Source: an uncultured Oscillospiraceae bacterium (GTDB lineage Bacteria > Bacillota > Clostridia > Oscillospirales > Oscillospiraceae). Taken from it: a stretch of DNA of 64,000 nucleotides. The stretch lies in assembly GCA_934553255.1 (NCBI GenBank), contig CAKTEZ010000003.1, positions 21,012 through 85,011 on the forward strand. The letters run 5' to 3'. Below the pieces are notes generated by a model that did not search any database, was not told where the DNA came from, and worked only from the letters and a program-made list of their open reading frames with translations. Shown here piece after piece: positions 25,113 to 31,650 of this stretch; the stretch's first letter is position 1; each line of letters starts with the position of its first letter. The translations under genes were made by a program, and so were the position numbers.

Positions 25113-26041
25113 CGGGACGGGTGACGACCGCGCAGGGCGCGGTGTATGAGCTGCCGACGCTGCTGTCGTGGCGGCTGCGGCGCACGGGCGGCGTTCCGTG
25201 CGACAGCTTTACGGTGCAATGCCTTTACAGCGCCGCGATGACGGATGTGTTCAGGTGCGCCTGCCGCTTCACGGCGGTCGAGGACGGCGCGGCGGTGTTC
25301 GTCGGCGTGGTGGACGAGTGGCGGGCGGAAATGGACGGAACGGGTTTGGTGCTGACGATGAGCGGGCGCGGCATGGCCGCGCTGCTGCTCGACAACGAGG
25401 CGGAGAGCATGACCTACCAGCGCGCGGCGCTGAGCGAGATCGTGCGCGATCATGTGACGCCGTGCGGCGTCATGTGCCGGACGCGCGGGGAGGTCCGCAC
25501 GGTGGGTGAGTACACGGTGGCAAGCGGCGCGAGCCGCTGGAAGGCGGTAGAGGGCTTTGCGAACCGCTGCGGTCTGCTGCCGCAGTTCACGAAGGACGGC
25601 GTGCTGTGCTTCCGCGCGGCGGACGAAGGCGTGCGGCACATACTGGGCGCGGGAGCGCCCATTGTGAGTGCGGCGTACCGCGACAGACGGTACGGCGTGC
25701 TTTCGGAGGTCGTGGCGATCGACCGGACGAGAGGAACGCGCCAGACCGTGCGGAACGAGGCGTTTCTCGCGCGGGGCGGAAGCTGCCGCCGCGTCGTATA
25801 TGTGCCGTCGCGGGGCGGAGACGAGCTGCGCTATACGGGACGCTATCAGATCGAAAAGAGCGCGGAGGGGGCGCGGGAACTGACGCTGACGCTGGCGGGG
25901 CGCGCCGCGGCGGAGCCGCAGGACTATGTGGAGCTGCGGCTGGAGAGGCTGGGGCTTGCCGGAACATATCGCGTGAGCGAGACGACGCGCGCGCTGACGG
26001 CGCGCGGCGAGACGACGGAGCTGGTGCTGTGGGAGGAATGA
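25109..26041 (+). CDS. Baseplate hub protein (XkdQ-like, gp27/gpD fold)
   Basis: A 310-residue protein that corresponds to XkdQ, the hub that joins the tail tube to the spike. The segment SRWKAVEGFANRCGLLPQFTKDGVLCF is a hallmark of this family (a gpD-like domain). The start is GTG at 25109 overlapping the LysM gene by 4 bp; the longer frame from 25001 reads only the LysM gene out of frame. Confidence 0.8.
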   Translation: MTGRVTTAQGAVYELPTLLSWRLRRTGGVPCDSFTVQCLYSAAMTDVFRCACRFTAVEDGAAVFVGVVDEWRAEMDGTGLVLTMSGRGMAALLLDNEAESMTYQRAALSEIVRDHVTPCGVMCRTRGEVRTVGEYTVASGASRWKAVEGFANRCGLLPQFTKDGVLCFRAADEGVRHILGAGAPIVSAAYRDRRYGVLSEVVAIDRTRGTRQTVRNEAFLARGGSCRRVVYVPSRGGDELRYTGRYQIEKSAEGARELTLTLAGRAAAEPQDYVELRLERLGLAGTYRVSETTRALTARGETTELVLWEE

Positions 26042-26045
26042 GAGA

Positions 26046-26444
26046 ATGTGGATAGCGGGACGCCTGCGCGGCGCGCAGACGGAGGAGAGCGTGCAGGGAG
26101 AATGCGGGACGGTGACCATTGGCGGAAGTGCGGCGGGCGTGCTGATGCGCGGCGAGGAGCGCGGTCTACCGACGGCGGCGCCGGGCGGTTACGCATGGCG
26201 GCCGAGAGGCGGCGAGCGAGTGTTGGTACTCAAAAGCGGGACGCGCGGCGAGGAACGCTGCGTGGCGCTGTCGCTGGACACGGCGGCAAAGCAGGCGGGA
26301 TTGGCGGACGGTGAGATCTGCCTTTACAGCGCCGGAGGCGCGAGCGTCTGCCTGCGGAACAATGGGCGCGTGGAGATCAAGGGACGGCTTTTTCTGAATG
26401 GAAGGGAACTGAGGCTGCCGGAGGAGGACGACGATGGAGCTTAA
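26046..26444 (+). CDS. Baseplate spike protein (gpV-like, XkdR position)
   Basis: A 132-residue, beta-rich protein with an OB-like N-terminal half (GTVTIGGSAAGVLM, then PRGGERVLVL) and a short C-terminal strand repeat, SVCLRNNGRVEIKG, that resembles the beta-prism of tail spikes. It would form the membrane-piercing tip. It is short for a spike and has no visible metal-binding HxH tip. The end overlaps the gp25-like gene by 11 bp. Confidence 0.68.
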   Translation: MWIAGRLRGAQTEESVQGECGTVTIGGSAAGVLMRGEERGLPTAAPGGYAWRPRGGERVLVLKSGTRGEERCVALSLDTAAKQAGLADGEICLYSAGGASVCLRNNGRVEIKGRLFLNGRELRLPEEDDDGA

Positions 26445-26793
26445 AATGAGGAACGGGGACTATGTTCCCGACGGCATCGGCGGAGAGAAGCGCGCGGTCG
26501 GAACGGAGGAACTGCTGGCAAGGGCGCTGTTTCGCCTGAGCGTGCGGCGGGGGAGCTTTCCATTCCTGCCGGAGTTGGGCAGCGAACTGCATCTTCTCGG
26601 GCGGGAGAAGCCGAGCGCGCGGCGCGCGGCGGCGAAGCAGTATGCCGCCGCCGCGCTGGCGGAAGAGAGCGCGCTGACGGTGGAGGATGTGGAACTGACG
26701 GAGTGCGGCGAGGGGCTTTGCGCCCTGCATGTGACGCTGCGGCTCGACAGCGGAAAGGCCGCGGCGCTGGAGCTGACGGTGGGAGGAGAGTGA
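26434..26793 (+). CDS. Baseplate wedge protein (gp25/GPW family, XkdS-like)
   Basis: A 119-residue protein matching the gp25-like wedge: GTEELLARALFRLSVRRGSFPFLPELGSELH, followed by a helix and two strands. Such proteins prime sheath assembly at the baseplate. It is flanked by the spike and baseplate J genes exactly as in PBSX. Confidence 0.8.
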   Translation: MELKMRNGDYVPDGIGGEKRAVGTEELLARALFRLSVRRGSFPFLPELGSELHLLGREKPSARRAAAKQYAAAALAEESALTVEDVELTECGEGLCALHVTLRLDSGKAAALELTVGGE

Positions 26794-27858
26794 ATGATGA
26801 GGGAAGTGAAAACGATCTATGAGGGGCTGCGCGAAAGCTTTGCCGAGCGCGCGGGCTTTCCGCCGAGCGAGGGCTGCGACAGCGCGGTGCGCCTGTATGC
26901 GCTGGCGGCGGAGCTGCAGTCGCTGCTGATGCAGGCGGACTGGGTGCTGGACCAGAGCTTTCCGCAGACGGCGAGAGGGACCTATCTTGATTATCATGCC
27001 GAGACGCGGGGTCTTACGCGCGTGCCCGCCGAGCGCGCGCACGGCACGCTGCGCTTTGCGGCGGCGGGCGAGATGGCGGCAGACCGGCCCATTGCAAAGG
27101 GAACGGTCTGCATGACGGCGGAGGGCGTCCGCTTCGAGACCACGGAGGACGCGGTGCTTTCCGCGGGCGAGACATGGGTGGACATTTCTGCCCGCGCCGT
27201 GGAGGCGGGGGCGGGCGGAAACGCCGTCGCGGGGACGGTAACGGTGCTGTCGGCGCTGCCGGTGGGCATTGTGCAATGCACGAATACGGCGGCATTTTCC
27301 GGCGGACGCGACGCCGAGGACGACGAGACGCTGCGCGAACGCATCCTTGCAAGCTACCGCCGTCTGCCGAACGGCGCGAACGCCGCCTACTACGAGCAGG
27401 AAGCGCTGCGCTTTGCGGGCGTGGCGGCGGCAAAGGCGGTGGGGCGCGCCCGCGGCATTGGGACGGTAAATGTGATCGTCGCGGCGCAGGAGGGTATGCC
27501 TTCTCAGGCGCTGCTGGCTGCGGTAGAGACGGAGCTGCAGAAAAAGCGTGAGATCGCAGTCGATCTCAAGGTGTTTGCTCCGACGGAGAGGGCTGTGGCG
27601 GTAAGCGCGGCGCTCAAGACGGCGAGCGGCTACGGCTTCGCCGAGGTCAAGACGCGCGCCGAGGCCGCGCTGCGCGCGCACTTTACCGGTGCGCTGCTGG
27701 GAAGGAGCGTTCCTGCGGCGGAGCTGCTGACGCTGCTCTACAGCGTGGAGGGCGTGGAGAATGTACACCTCGCCGCGCCGACGGCGGATGTGACGGCGGC
27801 GGCGACGGATCTGCCGACGCTCGGGACGCTGACGCTCAGCGAACTGACGGAGGCGTAG
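26794..27858 (+). CDS. Baseplate J-like protein (XkdT-like)
   Basis: A 354-residue Baseplate_J protein. It shows the conserved DQSFPQTARGTYLDYHAETRGL near residue 60, the central GGRDAEDDETLRERIL segment and NGANAAYYEQEALRFAGVAAAKAV, typical of gpJ/XkdT wedge proteins. It links the hub to the outer wedge. The adjacent in-frame Met at residue 2 could be the true start. Confidence 0.88.
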   Translation: MMREVKTIYEGLRESFAERAGFPPSEGCDSAVRLYALAAELQSLLMQADWVLDQSFPQTARGTYLDYHAETRGLTRVPAERAHGTLRFAAAGEMAADRPIAKGTVCMTAEGVRFETTEDAVLSAGETWVDISARAVEAGAGGNAVAGTVTVLSALPVGIVQCTNTAAFSGGRDAEDDETLRERILASYRRLPNGANAAYYEQEALRFAGVAAAKAVGRARGIGTVNVIVAAQEGMPSQALLAAVETELQKKREIAVDLKVFAPTERAVAVSAALKTASGYGFAEVKTRAEAALRAHFTGALLGRSVPAAELLTLLYSVEGVENVHLAAPTADVTAAATDLPTLGTLTLSELTEA

Positions 27859-27862
27859 GACG

Positions 27863-28438
27863 ATGGGCTATTACGATTATCTGTGCGAACTGCTGGGGCC
27901 GCTGCGCGTGTATGAACTGCGCGAAAACAGTCTGAGCGGCGCGGAACTGGCGGCGGCGGGCAAGGGATTGGACGAGGCGGCGGCGCGGCTGGCCTACGCC
28001 GAACGGGAGGGGATCCTGATGACGGCAGAGGACGAGGGGCTTGCACGCCGCGAACGGCTGTTTTCCCGCCTCGGTGTGCGTACGACGCCGGAACTGCGCC
28101 GCCTTGCCATAGCGTCGCTCAGCAGAGTGGATGCGGACGGCTTTACGCCCGAGGCGATCAACCGGACCATCAGCGGCTGCGGCATCCGCGCTGTGGCAGA
28201 GGAGACGGACAAGTATGGCACCGTGCGCGTGACATTCCCGCAGACGGCGGGCGAACCGGAGGACTTCGAGCGTATCCGCGAGATCGTTCTGGACATCATG
28301 CCCTGTCATCTGCAGGTGGATTTCTATCTCCGCTATCTCACATGGGATGAGTGCGAGGGACAGCGCTTTACCTGGGAGAAGGCAGAGGCGGCGGGTCACA
28401 CATGGAAAAGCTTCGAGCTGGCGGTGCCGACGGACTGA
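27863..28438 (+). CDS. Baseplate/tail protein (XkdU-like, DUF2313 family)
   Basis: A 191-residue protein of the gpI/XkdU type, usually the last baseplate component before the tail fibres. Recognisable parts are the N-terminal YYDYLCELLGPLRVYEL and TPEAINRTISGCGIRAVAEE. In PBSX xkdV (fibre) follows; here the next gene is a holin-like protein, so the fibre module is missing. Confidence 0.75.
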   Translation: MGYYDYLCELLGPLRVYELRENSLSGAELAAAGKGLDEAAARLAYAEREGILMTAEDEGLARRERLFSRLGVRTTPELRRLAIASLSRVDADGFTPEAINRTISGCGIRAVAEETDKYGTVRVTFPQTAGEPEDFERIREIVLDIMPCHLQVDFYLRYLTWDECEGQRFTWEKAEAAGHTWKSFELAVPTD

Positions 28439-28501
28439 CGCGGAACGCGGACGGGCGCGGGCGGATACAATAATGAAGAAGAGACAGGGGGAGGGAACGG
28501 A

Positions 28502-28690
28502 ATGAAGGAACTGCTTGGAAAACGCATGGCAAATCTTTTTACCGTCAAGAGCATCGTGACCATTACGCTGACGATCACATTCTGCGTGCTGGAGTGCTGC
28601 GGGTCGCTGTCGCAGGACTATATGACGATCTACACGGCGGTGATCGGCTTCTATTTCGGAACGCAGACCAAGAGGGAAGAAGATGCTTGA
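28502..28690 (+). CDS. Small holin-like membrane protein
   Basis: A 62-residue protein with two hydrophobic segments (about residues 14-34 and 38-54) and the pattern FTVKSIVTITLT, then YMTIYTAVIGFYFGTQT, which recurs in small membrane proteins of clostridial prophages next to endolysins. It probably permits release or export of the endolysin. The start follows GGGGGAGGGAACGG and its end overlaps the endolysin gene by 8 bp. Confidence 0.72.
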   Translation: MKELLGKRMANLFTVKSIVTITLTITFCVLECCGSLSQDYMTIYTAVIGFYFGTQTKREEDA

Positions 28691-29330
28691 CAGCAGGGAC
28701 ATCGGAGCGCTGCGCGCGGATGTGGCGGAGAACTGTCGGACGCTGCTGCGCCGTGCGGAGGCGCGGGGGCTGCGGCCGTTGGTGGTGCAGACGGTACGCG
28801 ACGCGGAGTATCAACGCTATCTCGCTGCGGCGGGGTTCGCGGCAAAGGGCGCGACGACGCCGAGCTTCCACGCCGCCGATGCGGGCCTGGCGTTCGACAT
28901 ATGCAAAAATGTGCGCGGACATGAGTATGACGACCCCGCGTTTTTTGAGGAGATGGGAAGGCTCGGCAAGGAGATGGGCTTTACCTGGGGCGGCGATTGG
29001 CGAAGCTTTCCGGACCGGCCGCACTTTCAATGGGACGGCGGCGGGCTTTACAGCTCGGCCATGGTCCGCGCGGGACGGTACCCGCCGCCGATGCCGCGCT
29101 TTTCAGAGGAGGAAACGATGACACAGGAGCAGTTCAACGCCCTGATGGAGGGCTATTGGCGGTCGCTGGCGGAAAGGGAGCCGTCGGACTGGAGCGCGGA
29201 GGCGCGCCGATGGGCCGAGGAAAACGGACTGATCGTGGGGGACGGAAACGGCAACAAGCAGTACAAGGCATTTGTCACACGCGAGCAGATGGCGGTTTTT
29301 CTCAAGCGGCTGGCGGAAAGAAAGGAATAA
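28683..29330 (+). CDS. Endolysin: M15-type peptidase with C-terminal SLH-like domain
   Basis: A 215-residue lysis enzyme. Residues 1-130 form an M15 (VanY/Ply118-like) zinc peptidase: H63 and D72 in SFHAADAGLAFDI, then GGDW (D105) and RPH (H114). Residues 146-215 form an S-layer-homology-like domain (WSAEARRWAEENGLIVGDG, then FVTREQMAVFLKRL) that would bind the cell wall. An internal ATG at 29118 preceded by GAGGAGGAAACG lies exactly at the domain border, so the 70-residue SLH part may also be made alone. The gene is followed by a strong terminator. Confidence 0.85.
   Translation: MLDSRDIGALRADVAENCRTLLRRAEARGLRPLVVQTVRDAEYQRYLAAAGFAAKGATTPSFHAADAGLAFDICKNVRGHEYDDPAFFEEMGRLGKEMGFTWGGDWRSFPDRPHFQWDGGGLYSSAMVRAGRYPPPMPRFSEEETMTQEQFNALMEGYWRSLAEREPSDWSAEARRWAEENGLIVGDGNGNKQYKAFVTREQMAVFLKRLAERKE
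29118..29330 (+). CDS. Possible internal start: free SLH-like wall-binding domain of the endolysin
   Basis: In the same frame as the endolysin, ATG at 29118 has a near-perfect ribosome binding site (GAGGAGG, six bases before the ATG). It would yield a 70-residue protein consisting only of the SLH-like domain. Internally initiated binding-domain fragments are known for several endolysins; here it is an inference from the sequence. Confidence 0.45.
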   Translation: MTQEQFNALMEGYWRSLAEREPSDWSAEARRWAEENGLIVGDGNGNKQYKAFVTREQMAVFLKRLAERKE

Positions 29331-29340
29331 GGCATACGCC

Positions 29341-29379
29341 AAAACGAGCGGGCAGACGAAAAATCTGCCCGCTCGTTTT
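29341..29379 (+). terminator. Terminator of the phage-like cluster
   Basis: A perfect 16-bp stem, AAAACGAGCGGGCAGA (29341-29356) with its complement (29364-29379), and a seven-base loop. The right arm ends in TTTT. Confidence 0.85.
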
Positions 29380-29550
29380 GCGGTGGAAGAGAGGGTGGGG
29401 TGAAGAAAGCGTTAAAAAAATAACAGATGCAAGTTTTCTTGCAAAATTGCAGGAAAGGACAAGAAAAAACGGGCGGAGAGACTACACGAATGCGACAAAA
29501 AAGCACAGAAAATTTTGGTCACTTTTTTTTGGTTTTCTTAATATTTTTCA
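29380..29550. other. AT-rich intergenic region with a CAAG/CTTG palindrome
   Basis: This stretch between the phage-like cluster and the gct promoter is AT-rich and holds no gene. The palindrome TGCAAGTTTTCTTGCA is at 29428-29443. It resembles the operators near 51 kb, but its half-sites are separated by four bases instead of three. Confidence 0.4.
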
Positions 29551-29579
29551 TTGATTAAATCGGAGACTTCCTCTATAAT
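29551..29579 (+). promoter_or_regulatory. Promoter of the glutamate-fermentation (gct) operon
   Basis: TTGATT (29551-29556), a 17-bp spacer and a perfect TATAAT (29574-29579). It lies about 110 bp before gctA, leaving an unusually long leader. Confidence 0.8.
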
Positions 29580-29585
29580 CTACAA

Positions 29586-29691
29586 TGAAGCCTGTATGAG
29601 TACCTATCGGCCAATTTTGAAAGGTTTCATGCAAATAGGCGCCCATTGGCGATAAGAGACCGTAACCAAAAAAAACAGGGAGGGTTTTATC
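29586..29691 (+). other. Structured 5' leader of gctA
   Basis: About 105 bases of leader RNA can fold in two exclusive ways. TATCG-g-CCAAT (29605-29615) pairs with ATTGGCGATA (29645-29654), or CCTAT (29603-29607) pairs with ATAGG (29635-29639). A smaller GAA/TTC hairpin lies between. It matches no riboswitch class I know. The gene's ribosome binding site GGGAGGG is at 29679-29685. Confidence 0.4.
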
Positions 29692-30789
29692 TTGAATAAG
29701 GTCATGTCACTGCACGATGCCGTTGCAAAGTACGTTGAAAACGGCGACGTACTCGCTACCGGCGGCTTCACCACCAACCGTAAGCCGTACGCGGCGGTTT
29801 CCGAGATCCTGCGTCAGGGTCAGAAGGACTTCATCGTTTATGCCGGTCCCGGCGGCGGCGAGGTCGATATGCTCATCGGCGAGGGCCGTGTGGCGGCTTA
29901 CATCAACTGCTACACCGCGAACTCCGGCTACACCAACGTTTCCCGCCGCTTCCGCGCTGCCATTGAGCAGGGCAAGCTTACCTACGAGGATTATTCGCAG
30001 GACGTTCTGATGCTCATGCTCCACGCCTCTTCCCTCGGCCTTCCGTTCCTGCCGGTCCGCCTGATGCAGGGCAGCGGCCTGATGAAGTACTGGGGCATCA
30101 GCGAGGAAAAGCGCAAGAGCATGCCCAAGATGGAAGACCTCAAGTGCGTTGAGATCGAAAATCCCATGGTTCCCGGGCAGAAGGTCGTCGCCGTTCCCGT
30201 TCCCAAGATCGATACCGCGCTCATCCACGTCCAGCAGGCCAGCCCCGACGGCACCTGCATCATCATGGGCGATGAGTTCCACGACATCGACATCGCGGTC
30301 GCCGCGCGCAAGACCATCGTGACCTGCGAGGAGATCGTCTCCGACGAGTACATCCGCCGCGACCCCACCAAGACCCGCATCTTCGGCGAGTGCGTGCAGG
30401 CCGTTGTGAAGGCGCCCTACGGCGCATGGCCCGCCCAGTGCTATGACTATTACGACGACGATGACGCCGCCCTGAAGGAGTACGACAAGGCCTCCAAGTA
30501 TCAGGACAAGGCCGACGCCATCGAGCAGCTTGCCAAGGCTGCCGCGAAGGCCGTCAAGAGCCTTGAGAAGGCTCCCGCCGACGAGAAGCTCGCCGCCGCC
30601 GCCGAGGCCGCCGCGAAGGCCGCCAAGGCTGCCGCGGAAGGCACGCTGATCCCCGAGACCTTCGAGGATTATCTGGAAAAGTGGGTCTACAGCTGCAAGG
30701 ACCAGGCCGAGCTGCTCGACAAGATCGGCGGCAGCCGCCTGATGCGCCTGAAGAACGAGCCGCACCTCGGCTATTCCACGACGCACTAA
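29692..30789 (+). CDS. gctA: Glutaconate CoA-transferase subunit A, with Ala/Lys-rich insertion
   Basis: A 365-residue GctA subunit of the enzyme that moves CoA from acetyl-CoA (or glutaconyl-CoA) to (R)-2-hydroxyglutarate, entering the fermentation pathway. The sequence tracks the Acidaminococcus GctA closely, including LATGGFTTNRKPYAAV, INCYTANSGYTNVSRRFR and PVRLMQGSGL. It is about 45 residues longer because of an insertion at about residues 271-321 made almost entirely of Ala, Lys, Glu and Asp, placed between the YDKxSK segment and the conserved FEDYLEKWV. The start is TTG at 29692, giving an N-terminus that aligns with the family (SKVMxL); the ATG at 29704 lacks a ribosome site. Confidence 0.93.
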   Translation: MNKVMSLHDAVAKYVENGDVLATGGFTTNRKPYAAVSEILRQGQKDFIVYAGPGGGEVDMLIGEGRVAAYINCYTANSGYTNVSRRFRAAIEQGKLTYEDYSQDVLMLMLHASSLGLPFLPVRLMQGSGLMKYWGISEEKRKSMPKMEDLKCVEIENPMVPGQKVVAVPVPKIDTALIHVQQASPDGTCIIMGDEFHDIDIAVAARKTIVTCEEIVSDEYIRRDPTKTRIFGECVQAVVKAPYGAWPAQCYDYYDDDDAALKEYDKASKYQDKADAIEQLAKAAAKAVKSLEKAPADEKLAAAAEAAAKAAKAAAEGTLIPETFEDYLEKWVYSCKDQAELLDKIGGSRLMRLKNEPHLGYSTTH

Positions 30790-30807
30790 GTTAGGAGGGG
30801 TATTGAA

Positions 30808-31614
30808 ATGTCTGATTATACGAAGTATACCAAGCAGGAGATGCAGGCTTACGCCATCGCCAAGAGCATCAAGGAAAACCAGATCGTCATCGTCGGCACC
30901 GGCCTGCCGCTCATCGGCGCCTCCCTCGCCAAGCGCGCGATCTGCCCGAGCTGCCACCCCATCGTCGAGTCCGGTCTGATGGACTGCGACCCCGTTGAGG
31001 TCCCCCGCTCCGTCGGCGACAACCGCTTCATGGCGCACTGCGCCGTGCAGTGGCCCAACATCCGCTTCGTCGGCTTTGAGGCCAACGAGTGGCTGCACGA
31101 CGAGGATCGTCTGGTCGCCTTCATCGGCGGCGCGCAGATCGACCCCTACGGCAACGTGAACTCCACCTGCATTTTCGGCAAGGGCGATTATCTCCAGCCC
31201 ACCACGCGCTTCACCGGCTCCGGCGGCGCGAACGGCATCGCCACCTACTGCAACACCATCATCATGATGCAGCACCAGAAGCGCCGCTTCATCGACCACG
31301 TCGACTACATCACCTCCTGCGGCTGGATGGACGGCCCCGGCGGCCGTGAGCGCGCGGGCCTGCCCGGCAACCGCGGTCCTCAGATGGTCGTCACCGACCT
31401 CGGCATCATGAAGTTCGACGACGAGACCAAGCGTATGTACTGCGCCTATATGTTCCCCGGCGTCACGGCCGAGATCATTCAGGAAAACACCGGCTTTGAG
31501 ATCGACTGCTCCCGCGCGGAGATGTTCGAGGCGCCCCCCGCCGAGATCATCCGCCTCATTCGCGAGGAGATCGACCCCGGCCAGGCCTTCATCAAGGTCC
31601 CAAAGGAAAAGTAA
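30808..31614 (+). CDS. gctB: Glutaconate CoA-transferase subunit B
   Basis: A 268-residue GctB, the catalytic subunit. E54 in IVESGLMDC is the glutamate that forms the enzyme-CoA thioester. GGAQIDPYGNVNST, RFTGSGGANGIATYCNT and SCGWMDGPGGRERAGLPG are all conserved. It forms a heterooctamer with GctA. GGAGGGG precedes the ATG; the gene is 18 bp after gctA. Confidence 0.96.
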   Translation: MSDYTKYTKQEMQAYAIAKSIKENQIVIVGTGLPLIGASLAKRAICPSCHPIVESGLMDCDPVEVPRSVGDNRFMAHCAVQWPNIRFVGFEANEWLHDEDRLVAFIGGAQIDPYGNVNSTCIFGKGDYLQPTTRFTGSGGANGIATYCNTIIMMQHQKRRFIDHVDYITSCGWMDGPGGRERAGLPGNRGPQMVVTDLGIMKFDDETKRMYCAYMFPGVTAEIIQENTGFEIDCSRAEMFEAPPAEIIRLIREEIDPGQAFIKVPKEK

Positions 31615-31650
31615 GCTTAGAAATCATTTAAATAAGAAGGAGAACAACCT

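Larger units (their letters stand above)
15980..29330 (+). mobile_element. PBSX-like contractile phage-particle gene cluster without mobility genes
   Basis: Twenty-two consecutive plus-strand genes with overlapping or near-touching ends encode packaging, head, connector, contractile tail, baseplate and lysis functions in the PBSX (xtm/xkd) order. Integrase, excisionase, repressor, replication, tape measure of normal size and tail-fibre genes are absent. No flanking direct repeat or tRNA end is visible. Base composition and codon use resemble the host genes around it, implying long residence. It could be a defective prophage, a PBSX-type protophage, or a gene-transfer-agent-like particle. Confidence 0.85.

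Noticed and set aside
15564..29691. Attachment-site repeats flanking the phage-like cluster
   Set aside because: I compared the AT-rich flanks by eye and found no shared direct repeat or tRNA end.
29707..31299. A 530-codon open frame on the minus strand
   Set aside because: It is antisense to gctA and gctB, without promoter or recognised motif.
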